A stretch of 64,000 nt of DNA. Origin: Prostheceraeus crozeri. Its lineage: Eukaryota > Platyhelminthes > Polycladida > Euryleptidae. Both the position numbers and the translations under genes were made by a program. The stretch spans positions 186,001 through 250,000 of the forward strand of contig CAJQUW010013657.1 in the NCBI GenBank assembly GCA_907163375.1. Direction: 5' to 3'. Under the pieces are notes generated by a model that saw only the letters and a list, made by a program, of their open reading frames with translations, was not told the origin of the DNA and did no database searches. Each line of letters opens with the position of its first letter. Within the stretch, counting starts at the first letter, position 1. Below are positions 8,654 through 22,100 of the stretch, one piece after another.

Positions 8654-11148
8654 ATTGTAATCAAACTTATGACGGCCTATTTACCTTGATTTGGGATTTT
8701 TTTCAATTAACCATAATTGTCCCCAAAAATTGTCTTCTGACCGATGCACATTTCTCAACATATAAATAATGTTTTTCTTTTCTTTATGCGACGAAATGCA
8801 TCATTTATGCGTCTAGCTGTTGCACTAAAAGGAAAATATCAACTGTGGATCATTCCAATTCAGCAATTGTGAATTTTTAAAAAAATGTCTTATATTCTTT
8901 CCACCACACCTTTTTTTTATTCTAAAAATTTCAATTTATTTCTAAAACCACATCCTCTATCCGGATTTCATGAAATCTCACAAAATTACATGAGGAAGAA
9001 TATCATTAAAAGGCATTGATATCTCGTAAGAACCATAATGTACTCATGCATGTGATTTTTTTGATAAGACAATAATTTTCATTTACAAAATCTCGTAAAA
9101 CGGCCTAAGTGTCCATCTGACCGAGACCACAAAATTATCGGTCTGACGACACCAGTAATACGTGCCAGTGCAAATGCAATAACTTGTACAGATACGCATT
9201 TGGTGTGGTAGTCACTTTGGTTTTTGAGCTCAACATGAAAAATCATTTACTAAATATAGGCCTATGCAAAATTTCAAAGAAAAATAATTGAAAACCTGAA
9301 AATACAAAAGTTATGTAAAATGGATTTACCCTACAACGAGAAAAATGTGCATTTCGTATGAGTAAATGATTGATTTTGTAAAATCACAGGGGTCGCTCAT
9401 AAAACGTTAATCAAAATAGCGAGACATATATTTAAGTCAAAATTGTCATTGACAAATTATGTGCGTTTACAAAAGAAATCAACATCAATATCTTCAGGTG
9501 GTCATGCATACAGTCAGCTTTGAACGCCAGATAAATATGATATGAAATTATGAGCTAGGCAACAAGAATTTTGAATGTGATATTCAGCTAATAATTACAG
9601 GAAATAAATCATGTATAGCAAAACTGAACCAATCATTTATTCTAGTAAATGAATTCTCTTATGAAATAAAACTAAGAAAGTACACATATAAATGACATTT
9701 GCATACAAAACAATCACATAACATAATATACTTTAAAAATGCTACAACGTTTCTCCATAAGTAGAGCCAGACGAAGCGTTGACAAGGCAAAAGTAGTGGA
9801 ATGATGCGACAATCTCAGATTTCAATTGAGATCAATATTATAGTTGAAGAAAGCACTACAAGAGTAGTCAGATACAAAGATTTACAAATTCACAAAATAT
9901 ATGAAATGATTATCTTGCTTTGAACAGTGGGACAGCGATAATACGCACAAATCAACCCATTGTGCAAGGCCAAAACCTGAAAGTCGAGAAAGTAAAAGAA
10001 ATTGAATGCATATTCGTCTAAATTGGTGATGCAACAAAAATACTGATTGAACGATTAGGTCGCAATTGCAACGAATAGATTCCATGTGTTTTCAAGTCAA
10101 TCTTATCCAAAACCGTCAGTATCGATTGACTTGAAACATAAGATGCGAGCTACTTCATATACTTTTGGACGTAAATTCAAAAGTTGTATGTAGTCCACAC
10201 GTTAGTTCTAGCAAACGTAAGCATTAAATTATAATTTGCACAATGGCGCTACATTTATTTCTCCCGATTTGAAAGGTCAAACTATCCTATCTATAATGAT
10301 AGATGTCATCAACTAAGAATTTAATTAAATAAGTACAATATTATCGGATTCTTACATCCAGAAGGCGAGCGATGCCCCATGATAACGGAGCAAATTAACA
10401 TCAATTAATACATCAGGAGGAAGTACGACTCCAGTCGTTCAAAATGCTGATCGAAATAGCATAAATGGCATTTTCCATAAAAGAGAAACAATCAACTTTC
10501 ATTAAATTTTATAGTGCTGTTTGTAAGAGTCAATTGAGTCAGCTTGGTTGAAGCATGATCGACTACATCATCTTTGATGAAATCGGTCGACAAATTTTTC
10601 GACAGCGTTCAAACCATTCTGAAAATTGATTCCTTGTTGACATTATAAATGGATGATCCGTCTCCAGCAAGTATTTTGCAATCAGTAAACAATATTTGTT
10701 TCGCCTACGGCATTTAACGAGTTTTCAAGCCATGATTCGGCTTGAAATCATTACATAGAAATCAGTCGCATTCCAGAAATACCAAAATTTTGAAACATTG
10801 ATTCTTTGTGGCCTTCTTATGATGTATTAGGTGGAAAGGAAATCGATGACTCCGAATTTTGAAATGTGGGATAAGTGTAAATAAGTACATGCTATGTTTT
10901 AAATGTAAATAAAAGTAATTTGCTGAATTGGAATGAAGACACAATGCATGAATAGCTTTCTACAATTTCAAATTAATTCAGATTTTTCCTGGCCGATCCT
11001 ATCCAATCTGATCCGAAGAATATTTTCAGAATCCGAGTCGATTGATCCCATATCTGTAGGATACCTCATTCTATTGATAAGAAGACCACCGAGACAATCA
11101 GTGTGTTTCAGACAATGTTTTAAGGCCTTGCACAAATCAATGCTGCTT
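8654..11148. other. Unannotated DNA downstream of the APMAP-like gene
   Basis: AT-rich sequence with no convincing gene, RNA or repeat structure. Confidence 0.5.
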
Positions 11149-11545
11149 TCGCTTGGTTCGTTATGTTATATACACAAATGATGCTGTGTACTCAAATTGT
11201 CTTGCTGTAAAGTTCCATGGAAATCAGGGTGATATGGAAAACAGGGTGAAAGCTGGTGAGCGTTCACTGCGTTTCTACGGCACCAGCTTCTGGAATAAGG
11301 TTCCCATGGACATCCGAAATTCAAATGCAGCTTCTATGAAAGTGACAAGTTATCTGAGAAGCTACCTTCAAAGACAAAGTGGCATTACTGCATCGTGACT
11401 TCACTTTCCAAATTCACTCTATCTTAGTTTCCTTTTTTTACTCCATGTTTTCTAGTTTGTTCGTTTGAATTTACTGTATTTAGATTAGTCACATGCATGT
11501 CACATGTCGTGAATACAATACAATACAATACATAATAAAATAACA
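11149..11545 (+). mobile_element. 3' end of a non-LTR retrotransposon (CR1/jockey/L2-like)
   Basis: The frame up to the stop at 11398 ends with RSLRFYGTSFWNKVPMDIRN and then SYLRSYLQ. It matches the tail of CR1, L2 and jockey-type polyproteins, which have an 'R.F...G...WN.LP..IR......FK..LK.YL' signature. After about 115 bp of 3' UTR the copy ends in a short tandem tail, 'aatacaatacaatacaatac', typical of LINEs whose 3' end is a microsatellite rather than poly-A. The copy is strongly 5'-truncated and lies just past the 3' side of the host gene's last coding exon, in opposite orientation. Confidence 0.7.
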
Positions 11546-11740
11546 TTTTAGCGAACAGCTTGCTCGTGGAATAGTTGTAGTAATTGCTGACGAAGATGTA
11601 GGATATAATAATTGTCTGCAATAAACACATCTACACATTTAGTGAAGTAATCGTGCCATTGAGCGCTACGAAGACTAATATAAAGCACGCGTCGTCTGCC
11701 ATGGAAATCATTGAATGTCCTTAGAACACTCCCAAAGAAT

Positions 11741-12028
11741 TTACAGTTCTTTTTTTTCCTTTCGCTTCTCGATTTTTGGAGGTTCAGGTTTTATCTGGAA
11801 ACGGCAACTGGACGTTATCTTACATCCCCGGTCGAGTCGTCCGATGTAGGTATTGTCATAATTGGTTAGGTAAAGTGAGCCAGCGCGCTCAGTGATTTGA
11901 GCCACGTCACGAATCACGGTTCCAGTTGGATCATGTAGCGACTCAACAATTCGTCCATCCAAATCAAGGTGCACAGCGAGACCGTAATATGTTCGTCCCA
12001 GATAGTAGATTAGTGGTCGAGGTATGAT
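11741..12028 (-). CDS. APMAP-like gene, last coding exon (exon C)
   Basis: The exon encodes 95 residues and a stop, beginning IIPRPLIYYLGRTYYGLAVH and continuing through LDLDGRIVESLHDPTG and SLYLTNYDNTYIGRL. This matches the C-terminal propeller blade of APMAP / strictosidine-synthase-like proteins, which reads 'RRSLHDPDG...HLYLGSF...LCRL' in vertebrates. The acceptor is strong: a pyrimidine tract ending ctcttcttttgcag directly before ATC. The exon starts in phase 0, matching the donor chosen for exon B. The tail beyond the propeller is Lys/Glu-rich. APMAP is a type II membrane protein with arylesterase-like activity in vertebrates; the role here is inferred by homology. Confidence 0.8.
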   Translation of the reverse strand: MIPRPLIYYLGRTYYGLAVHLDLDGRIVESLHDPTGTVIRDVAQITERAGSLYLTNYDNTYIGRLDRGCKITSSCRFQIKPEPPKIEKRKEKKEL

Positions 12029-13340
12029 CTGCAAAAGAAGAGTTTTACGTGTAATTATGCAATTTACACGAAAATTTTGCATGCATGTAACACATATAAT
12101 CATAATTAATTTCACAAAACATTTAAGATTCGAAGACGCTGGCAGAATGACTTGAAGACCAAGATAACAGTGTGATAACTACAAAAGCAACAACTTCCAG
12201 CAGACCTCAGATAGTTAATTTTCACGGCTTCTAATTCTCTAGCTTTAACGCATCTATTCAACCTCGTGAAAGGCGGAAGTACTAAAGTAGATAGCTTGAG
12301 CGATAGCCTTTTTAAGATAGTTTAAATGAAATTGTAGCCAGCATTGGTCAAACCAGCAGAGTTCCCTTTCTAGAAAATGGAAAGACAAAAATGAGAAACT
12401 TCATATGTCCCGTACATAAGTCTATGATCCATATATGAACTGGGATGCATGCGTGTACTCCAGAAGAGTGCATTCCTGTCAATTGAGTACAAGATTTTCA
12501 TAAAACAATGATCACTTATATCCGTTTACACGATCTACTTTTATCATTAACAAAAACATGCGATTGCTGATGAGTTGAGATGTAAAGAATAAACAGTACA
12601 GGCGTCCCACTCAACCTAGAAAACCTGAACAACAGAACGATTTCCTAAATTCTTCATACAAACGTAACTTCTTCCGAAAAACCTTAAATCTTTTATTTCA
12701 TCTTCAGTGTTGAAATTTACTTAGATCTTCCTTGATAATTGATCGAAAATTTTACTGAAAATTGTTTCTGTGAAGTCATGTGTTCTCAGTGATCTTTTCC
12801 GTATCGTGCTATCCCAGCAAATATGGAACCGAATTTCTCAATATTGGTTCATGAACTCTACACCAAATATATAACGCATTCAGGAAAGGAGTTCAAATGC
12901 TTGAATTTGACATCGATGGATTCATTCTGGATACAAGTTACTTTTTGAAAGTATCAGCTTCAAAAAGAAAACACTATTTGGCAATGGAGGTTATTACGGA
13001 GTTGGCTCCTCGATTCGCTTTGCGTCATATGACATCTCGTTGGCTGTTAATGCGTATGGCATGCTTGCGACCTAGCTATCTGACAAATACCCATAATTGT
13101 GATAGTACAGATTTTGAACCAATAAGCTCACGGTAAAATATCTCCAATCTGAACTTTTCTCATTTCGGCTCATATCGGAATGCGTTCACTACGGAAAAAG
13201 TAAAACTTTCATCTTGTAGAAGTTTTTCCCACTGCTGAACTGAAAGATCGCCTTCGTCGGCGTTGTATATTCAAGCGTGTACATTCGCCGTTGTATTCAA
13301 GAATCGAAAGTGGGGCCCTTTGGTATTCGCACTAACAATT
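12029..13340. other. Intron of the APMAP-like gene, nothing recognised
   Basis: Part of the 25.8-kb intron between exons C and B. It has open frames of up to about 80 codons but nothing that resembles a known protein. Confidence 0.5.
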
Positions 13341-13410
13341 GGGCACAAACAAGAAAAATCAGCATTCTGTTGATATACCTTTTACCACGAGGCCTTTCGT
13401 CGACTCACAT
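13341..13410 (-). repeat. Dispersed PLE-like 3' tail sequence, copy 1
   Basis: About 68 bp here matches, in reverse orientation, the sequence at about 36385-36455. Shared blocks include CAAACAAGAAAAATCAGCA and CACGAGGCCTTTCGTCGACTC, the latter shown only up to 20 bases as CACGAGGCCTTTCGTCGACT. The layout resembles the conserved hairpin tails of Penelope-like elements. Confidence 0.5.
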
Positions 13411-13599
13411 CGGGTGATCACAGTCGATACATTTAGAAACAAATGAGACAATGGGACTAGAAGGAAAACAAAAAAGCAAGCGGTTACCCCATTTATTTCA
13501 TCCAGAACCACAGGAGCAATTCGCCCCGACATAAACCAATGATTGGGCCTAAAAGAAAAATCGCTTACCTGACGGTGCTTTTACAACGGACACATTCCT

Positions 13600-13930
13600 C
13601 AGTGATATGAAGGCCCGAGTAAGTCCGGTGACCAGACTGTCGTTTCCTGCTATGGGGTGGAGGATTCTATGCACCACCCAGTACCTGCCGTGCGTTCCCT
13701 TAAGGATCCCCTGCCGCACAAATGTGTGTCCGGTGTCGTTTATCAATTTCAATGCAACTGTGGTAGCAGTTGCATCGGACGCACAGAACGGTGGTTGGGG
13801 ACGAGAATGAAGGAGCACCTTCCGGCCTGGTCAATGGACGGACGAGACAGGCGACCCCGAAGTAGTGCTGAACTTGCTCGGAGGTGACGAGACACGCGAG
13901 TGAGTGTCGTATGTAAGATAATATATGCCA
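13600..13930 (+). mobile_element. PLE fragment with GIY-YIG endonuclease region
   Basis: A frame at 13657-13887 reads KDPLPHKCVSGVVYQFQC, NCGSSCIGRTERWLGTRMKE and HLPAW. This is the start of the GIY-YIG endonuclease of Penelope-like elements ('VVY.F.C.CG..YIGRT...L..R..EH'). The Tyr of YIG is Cys here (SCIGRT). It is only a fragment, and no reverse transcriptase is attached on its upstream side. It differs from both PLE families found further right. Confidence 0.65.
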
Positions 13931-14086
13931 AAAAATCGAATTCCACGATTCACTGTCTGGACAGAAAGATCTCCATTACTACCATGTCTCGAAGCAACAC
14001 ATTATTACGTCACTGCAACCTCCATTGTGCATTCAGAAAGAATCGACAGTTACCTTTACTCTTCCGTGACGAAAGCGAGCCATCAG

Positions 14087-14788
14087 TCACTCCAGTTAAC
14101 GGAATACGATTTCTTCTTGCTAAAATGTTCAATAATGATTTGGGTTGTTTGTACCTATTTCGTAAAGTGTAGTTCTTAAATATAGGAGTAAGTTTTAAAC
14201 TTGAAAAAGAGGGTTTGATTATTTCATGATATACGTTGGGGTTATTAGGGTTGTAGGTCTTTACATAAGAAATGATTTTATCATTTTTATTTTCATCTGA
14301 GTTATTAGTTATGTTGCCGATTTTTGATTTCGCAATCGCATCACTTATCAACTTGTCTGGATATCCAAGCTTTTTAAGTCTTACGCGCATTTCAAGCAAT
14401 CGCTTCTTTTTTAAATTTTCTTTCGAAACAATGCGATTAATACGTTTAGCCGAAACATAAGGAATGTTGCGTAGCATGTGCTTGGGATGACCAGAATTAA
14501 ATGGCACGTAGTTGCAACTATCGGTTGGTTTCGAGTATATATCGCGTTCAATGTTTTTACCATCCTTATAAATCAAAACATCTGAAAAATTGAGTTGTTG
14601 TACATTCGTTTCATAAGTGAATTTGATTCTTGGATCCATAGAATTCAGAAACGAATGAAAATCACTAACATCTCCGAATGACTCGTACCAAATGATGAAA
14701 ATGTCATCCAAATATCACATCCATGATTGAGTAAATACGACATAATCAGATGCTGGTAAGATCTCTTTTACAAAAGAATACATTTTTT
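14087..14788 (-). mobile_element. Inverted partial copy of PLE-A (reverse transcriptase C-terminal part)
   Basis: This 702-bp segment is a near-identical reverse copy of 16075-16776, also 702 bp. It encodes, on the minus strand, the region from the YLDDIFIIWYES catalytic motif to the linker before the endonuclease; within the shared protein only a few residues differ. It abuts the start of the plus-strand PLE-A copy directly. Penelope elements are known for partial copies attached head to head with the main copy. The minus copy lacks the endonuclease and the 3' region. Confidence 0.85.
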
Positions 14789-17246
14789 CTTCTTCTAACA
14801 AAGATAGAAACACTTACTGCAACTATTCACACTATCTTTTCTTATCTGAATGATACCGTACCACAAAGAGAAACAAGGAATCTCAATATTTTGGCTTGTG
14901 ACATAAAGGGTGAGATTAACAAATGTATAAATGAAATGCAAGTTAGATTTCATACTGGTGGTGATGTTCAAAAGTTTAAAGAGCAGAAATTACTGAAACG
15001 TAAATTTGCCTGCTATCAGACGTATAGAAACAAAAGCTAACATAAATGACGTTCAACATGAATCAGCTTCTTTTTGTCGAAGACTACGATTAATTGATTA
15101 CTTTTCTAATTCGACAGTTGATGAAAACTCTCATCAGGAGTCATTGGCAAGACAACCCTCCAATTTTGATCCACCTAAAGGATTGAATGATACTTTAGAT
15201 TGCTGTATTAATTTAATAAATACTAACGTGAGCTCATTACATGATGTCCAGAAAAGGAAACACAACTTGACATTTAATGAAAGAACAGCGTTGAAAGAAT
15301 TGCAAGAAATGGAAAGTTTGTATTTTATAAATGCAGATAAAGGAGGATCTTTTGTTATTATAAACTATGATGATTACAAGCGATGTATATATAACGAACA
15401 TTTGAACTCTGAAGGTACTTATACTCTAATTGAAAACTATAAGATTTCAACAACAATGAATTTAATCAACAAGTATTGCAATAAACATAAACACTGTTTG
15501 ACGAACACAGAAAAAGATTATCTGTACAAATTCAATTCTGCAATGCCTCATTTTTATGGACTGCCCAAAGTTCACAAACTAGTCTCTTACTTGTCAAATA
15601 CGGAAATAGATAAATTTGGATATTTGCAGACTGATTTACCAACTGATTTGAAATTCCGCTCAATAATATCTAGTGTTAATAGCCTTACAAGTCATCTTAG
15701 TTTTCTTTTACATGAGCTCCTTAAACCTCTTGTGGTTGCCATGAACAGTTATTGCAAAGATACATATGACTTTATTTCAAAATTACTACAAACCATCCCT
15801 AGTGAAGCAACATTTGTATCGTTTGATGTGGTATCTCTTTACACCAACATTAGTCACGAATTGGGTATCACGGCCATCGAATTTTGGATTTCAAAAAATC
15901 GAGACCTGATCAATGAACGTTTTACAACGGAATTTATACTTGAAGGCATTAAGATTGTTCTCACAAACAATTATTTTAACTTTGAATCTGAAATTTATCT
16001 GCAAAATTACAGTACGGCCATGGGCACAAAGATGGCACCGAGTTATGCGACATTGGCCATGGGATTTATAGAACAAAAAATGTATTCTTTTGTAAAAGAG
16101 ATCTTACCAGCATCTGATTATGTCGTATTTACTCAATCATGGATGTGATATTTGGATGACATTTTCATCATTTGGTACGAGTCATTCGGAGATGTTAGTG
16201 ATTTTCATTCGTTTCTGAATTCTATGGATCCAAGAATCAAATTCACTTATGAAACGAATGTACAACAACTCAATTTTTCAGATGTTTTGATTTATAAGGA
16301 TGGTAAAAACATTGAACGCGATATATACTCGAAACCAACCGATAGTTACAACTACGTGCCATTTAATTCTGGTCATCACAAGCACATGCTACGCAACATT
16401 CCTTATGTTTCGGCTAAACGTATTAATCGCATTGTTTCGAAAGAAAATTTAAAAAAGAAGCGATTGCTTGAAATGCACGTAGGACTTAAAAAGCTTGGAT
16501 ATCCAGACAAGTTGATAAGTGATGCGATTGCGAAATCAAAAATCGGCAACATAACTAATAACTCAGATGAAAATAAAAATGATAAAATCATTTCTTATGT
16601 AAAGACCTACAACCCAAATAACCCCAACGTATATCATGAAATAATCAAACCCTCTTTTTCAAGTTTAAAACTTACTCCTATATTTAAGAACTACACTTTA
16701 CGAAATAGGTACAAACAACCCAAATCATTATTGAACATTTTAGCAAGAAGAAATCGTATTCCGTTAACTGGAGTGAAGAAATGTAGTAACAAGAGGTGTG
16801 AATGTTGTAAATCATTAATTGTTGGAACATCCTTTCCATATGAAAAAATGCGGGAAACAAAAACTTTTAACGTTAAACATAACATGAACTGCGAAACAAA
16901 AGACGTAATTTATGCATTGCAATGTCAGGGATGTGAAGCTACATACATCGGTCAAACTGGTGACTCATTACGAGCAAGAGTCCGGGTGCATCGGCAACAG
17001 ATTCGCGACGACAATTACCGATCTCTTTACTTTAGCAATCACATTTTTAATTGCGCTCATGATTCAGAGTTGAAGTTCCGTGTTATGCCAATTCTCAAAT
17101 TGCCACCTAACTGTGCAAGAACATACCGCGAAGAGAAAGAGAAATTATGTATAAAAATCATAAAACCATCGCTAAATCGAGATATGTGAAATGCCATTTA
17201 TTGAAATTTATCTCTGCCTACATAGATATTAATTTGAGATTTTGTT
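14789..17246 (+). mobile_element. Penelope-like element PLE-A: reverse transcriptase plus GIY-YIG endonuclease
   Basis: The plus strand carries RT motifs in order: FYGLPKVHK, RSIISSVNS, FVSFDVVSLYTNI (motif A), MGTKMAPSYA (motif B) and YLDDIFIIWY (motif C). A linker with the zinc-binding pattern CSNKRCECC follows. The GIY-YIG endonuclease reads VIYALQCQGCEATYIGQTGD with R and H residues in LRARVRVHRQ, ending KLCIKIIKPSLN. This is the standard Penelope (Athena/Poseidon-class) order. The coding region has about two breaks. The 3' non-coding part is interrupted by the Foldback element and resumes at 24480. Confidence 0.85.
17238..17246. repeat. 9-bp target duplication of the Foldback element, left copy
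   Basis: GATTTTGTT, identical to 24480-24488, directly flanks the inverted repeat. A 9-bp duplication is typical of Mutator-like and Foldback elements. Confidence 0.75.
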
Positions 17247-17608
17247 ATATCGTTGAAGTTAGCACCAACTTCAACACCAACTTTTTGAATAGAGTTTGTA
17301 CAGAATAGGAAACCACATGTTTAGATACTACTGATGACGCAGAGTTTGTACAGCCAAAAATTTTTCCAAAATTCGAACTCCTTCACCTTCAAAATTCAAA
17401 TTTAAATTCGAAAAATTGGTGCAAGTATTGGTGCTACCTGGTTAGCGTGTTTGTACAGCATTCCGATGGAAAAATTTAGATACAAGAGCAAAAAACTGAG
17501 TTTGTACAGCAACTTCCAGCACTTTCCTTACACGAACAACCGGAAAAAACCGCCAAAAACCGATTATTTCAAAAAATGATAAGATTTTCCAGAAAAGTTC
17601 TTAGTTCT

Positions 17609-19146
17609 ACATGGAAAATGAGTTTGTACAGTGCTCTAACCGGTGGAAGAGTGTTCTACTAATCCAGTCTGAGTTTGAACACACACTTCTCCGACACTCC
17701 AGCACTCCTACGACCGGTAAATACCGGTTATTGTACAGTAACTACAAGAATACTGCCCATTTATGAACAAATCAATTGGTGCTACATGGAAAATGAGTTT
17801 GTACAGTGCTCTAACCGGTGGAAGAGTGTTCTACTAATCCAGTCTGAGTTTGAACACACACTTCTCCGACACTCCAGCACTCCTACGACCGGTAAATACC
17901 GGTTATTGTACAGTAACTACAAGAATACTGCCCATTTATGAACAAATCAATTGGTGCTACATGGAAAATGAGTTTGTACAGTGCTCTAACCGGTGGAAGA
18001 GTGTTCTACTAATCCAGTCTGAGTTTGAACACACACTTCTCCGACACTCCAGCACTCCTACGACCGGTAAATACCGGTTATTGTACAGTAACTACAAGAA
18101 TACTGCCCATTTATGAACAAATCAATTGGTGCTACATGGAAAATGAGTTTGTACAGTGCTCTAACCGGTGGAAGAGTGTTCTACTAATCCAGTCTGAGTT
18201 TGAACACACACTTCTCCGACACTCCAGCACTCCTACGACCGGTAAATACCGGTTATTGTACAGTAACTACAAGAATACTGCCCATTTATGAACAAATCAA
18301 TTGGTGCTACATGGAAAATGAGTTTGTACAGTGCTCTAACCGGTGGAAGAGTGTTCTACTAATCCAGTCTGAGTTTGAACACACACTTCTCCGACACTCC
18401 AGCACTCCTACGACCGGTAAATACCGGTTATTGTACAGTAACTACAAGAATACTGCCCATTTATGAACAAATCAATTGGTGCTACATGGAAAATGAGTTT
18501 GTTCAGTGCTCTAACCGGTGGAAGAGTGTTCTACTAATCCAGTCTGAGTTTGAACACACACTTCTCCGACACTCCAGCACTCCTACGACCGGTAAATACC
18601 GGTTATTGTACAGTAACTACAAGAATACTGCCCATTTATGAACAAATCAATTGGTGCTACATGGAAAATGAGTTTGTACAGTGCTCTAACCGGTGGAAGA
18701 GTGTTCTACTAATCCAGTCTGAGTTTGAACACACACTTCTCCGACACTCCAGCACTCCTACGACCGGTAAATACCGGTTATTGTACAGTAACTACAAGAA
18801 TACTGCCCATTTATGAACAAATCAATTGGTGCTACATGGAAAATGAGTTTGTACAGTGCTCTAACCGGTGGAAGAGTGTTCTACTAATCCAGTCTGAGTT
18901 TGAACACACACTTCTCCGACACTCCAGCACTCCTACGACCGGTAAATACCGGTTATTGTACAGTAACTACAAGAATACTGCCCATTTATGAACAAATCAA
19001 TTGGTGCTACATGGAAAATGAGTTTGTACAGTGCTCTAACCGGTGGAAGAGTGTTCTACTAATCCAGTCTGAGTTTGAACACACACTTCTCCGACACTCC
19101 AGCACTCCTACGACCGGTAAATACCGGTTATTGTACAGTAACTACA
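17609..19146 (+). repeat. Left 175-bp tandem array (about 8.8 units)
   Basis: Units of 175 bp repeat almost without change; one unit has a single difference (gttcag for gtacag near 18502). Each unit contains ACCGGTAAATACCGGT, a short palindrome, and also CTAACCGGTGG. An 88-codon open frame recurs in every unit with exact 175-bp spacing; it is a by-product of the repeat and not a gene. Confidence 0.95.
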
Positions 19147-22100
19147 TCAGCGATGCAAAAGTTTTGTTTCAAAATTCAGTTGTTGGTTGAATCGCTATCT
19201 TCCACCAGTGAAACGAGATGAATCAATATTTTGTTTCAAGAAATGTTATTGTCCATGAGAATATGAACTCTGCTGAGAATGGTGCTGAAAACTTTGGAAA
19301 AAGCCCGAGTACGTCATAAAGGTCACGGGGGGAAAACTTGATGTAGGCGGTACTCCAAAAATTGATAGCTGCACCAAATTCAAATCCTGACATGGGAGAA
19401 GGACGACAGATGAATATCGAGTTCTCAATTTTTACATACTCTATTACAGTAGGAAGCACAGCATAGAAAGGTCAGATAGGATGAAAATGACTTGCGACAT
19501 TTATGCAATGAAGACCGAATATCTTAGATACGATAATGATCGGACAGTCCGAAACGCATATAGAAAAACAACTACAAGGTATAGAAAAGAGGAACATCGC
19601 TGAAAATGCCTGTACTGAGTTGTGTTAACCAATTGTAGTCAAAACAATTACAAATGCACTTAAAAATCACCGCAAAAAACAACAATCTTGATAATAAGTG
19701 TTGCCTGTAATTCATCACTAATATCTGGAAAACAATCGAAGGTATAATAAATGTAACAACTGCATATACTTGTCCATAGTCTAGCTGATAGGACGAAACA
19801 ATGGAAACCGTAGAGTACAAAGGGAAAAGGTTTGTCTGCATATGTGAATTTAAGGTACCTGTTAGGTATTAGTAAAATCCGGTGAATAATCAAAGGTATT
19901 GTTAAGAAGACCGATTGCAGACATAATGGCGTATATTTCATTAACACAGCATTACGTTTAAATCGAGACCATCACTCAGCACACAAAGGTCTGAACAGCA
20001 GTCCGCGATCATGTGCATAGCTGAAACACAGTGAATCTCAAGTGTCATGGAAATCTCATGTCACAGGTATAAAAGTAAGAATTGTACAGGCTTGCGTATA
20101 GCCTGTACGATGAACCTTAAATGACGAAAAATGTGACCAAGCGATAAAGTTTTTAAAATACAAAAGGAAATGGTCGGGATAAGATCAATTACAACAAATT
20201 TCATGAATGCACATGACAAGCGGAATAAAGTAGTGGTCAAAATATTTCAATTTCGTGTTCACACTCAAAAAATGTTGAAGACTTATCGGTCAAACATGAG
20301 AGCAGGGGAGTCATAATCGTAGTTGTTGAACAGACGCTCTCTGTTATCAGTCACGCATGTTCAGATACACTACATGCTCACTAAGTAGATGATTTGAATA
20401 ATTTCAAATGAAAGAATGTGATCACCAGATGTCTTAACGAGCGGTGTAGAAGGCAACCTACTGATTTTCAAGTTATGTCGTACAACCCGAAGTATAGCTC
20501 CTTCAAATGAAATATGCGTTACATTGCAATAACCGCAATGTAGGTTATAAACCTTGTATGTAGGTTCAACCCAACTGATAGAAATAGGAACTTGATTTTC
20601 TGAACCTTAACTGATGATGTTAATCACCGGATGCATCAAAAATTGTATCACAGTCAGGCAGGCTAGTTAGGCTCTCAGTTCAGTAGCCATAAAATGTTGA
20701 CATATAAAACTTACGGGATATATTCATTGCTAATCTCATTTTTGTTGATTTGTTCATCGTCAAATATTTGAACAATTAGATCTTCTCATGTGCTAATACT
20801 AATTAAATGATGCTGTATAAATGAGCGTAAACCTAGCAAACTTACATATTACTTCATTTTCCTATGTGAAAGTTTGTAATTCTATGTGCCATTTAAACAT
20901 AAACAGCCGCGAATAGATTAAGAAATACAAATACACGCAATTCGCTGCAAAAGATGGAATTTCGACCTTCAGTCATCCGCCAAATTTTTAAATCAACATG
21001 TGATAGTTAAGTGACCTTGATCGTTGATTGTAGATGAAAATATTAAACATGCAGTGTATAAAAATATTGCAGGATTATAATTACGATAGGCTGGCTTAGG
21101 GAAATGCAACATTAGGTAAATGCGACTAGGTTGTAGCCAAAACCAATAGCTCATAGCCAAGAAACCGTTCAGTTTGCATCCATATGTGCCTGCATCGATA
21201 GCCAATCTCTAAGGCATTTTATTTCGCAAAAGTATTGCATACCACCCTGGCACTTGGTGAACGATTTGGCAGTTTTTGAAAATTGGGCCTTATTTGCTTT
21301 ACTCTGCAACAAATTTTGTCTGCTGTCAAGAGAAGCAAGCTGGAATTAAATATGGGCGACCTTTTACATCACAGTAAGATGTCAAGTTCATCCACACGTA
21401 ATAGCGGGTTCGATCGAATACCTCTTCATTATTTACGTAGCCCGATCGATTTTGGTAGTGAAAAGCAGGTCCGGGGTAAATGCGACAAGGCCCATCGAGA
21501 TAGGTGCGACAACGTGCAAAATTTTGATTTTTGTCGCTTAAGTTTTTGATACACTCCTGCATGTGTCAATAAAATCGTCACCAACATATTTTGAAATCAT
21601 AGATGTCTCAAAAGACAATAGGGTGCAATGCTCAAGATCCAAGCTTGTTTCGAGTTCATGGATTTCGATCGATTAATAACAGCTAGATGCCATTTCAAGT
21701 CAATCAAACGAAAGGATCTACGTCCAGAAAGAACGAGAAACCTTTACGATATTTAGGCCTAATTCTGATATTCTTTTCTCTAATGCGCTCGTATATTTCT
21801 AAAATAGGCTAATTCTGTTTTTGAACGCATATCAGTTGTAGCATTTCATGCATGTATCCTATTTAAAAATAGACCTATTCATCTTCAAAATACGCTTACA
21901 TACTATAAACACTGCCCATTTTTATCTCACATAAACATAAATCTACACTAGGTGACATGCCACGCGTGATTCAGGCGTAATTACGGAACACCCCAAACAT
22001 CCGTGCTTAAGGACATTCTATTCTTCTACCCGCGTATATATGCGCTGCTTTAAGAGTCAGAAATCACTTGATCTGATGCTGTTAAAACATGGGAGATGTT

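Noticed and set aside
12897-13136. A 79-codon frame in the APMAP intron as an extra exon
   Set aside because: It reads on the plus strand, opposite to the gene, and has no resemblance to the propeller or any family I know.
17675-19190. A series of 88-codon open frames starting MNTHFSDTPALL, each 175 bp apart, and their inverse at 22737-24051
   Set aside because: They recur with exactly the satellite period and in both arrays. The frame exists only because the repeat unit has no stop in that phase and is re-entered in the next unit. No protein-like conservation can be shown.
21946-21950. CACTA start of the MITE as evidence for an EnSpm/CACTA transposon
   Set aside because: CACTA elements make 3-bp duplications. 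Here only TA is shared at both flanks, and the TIR continues differently.
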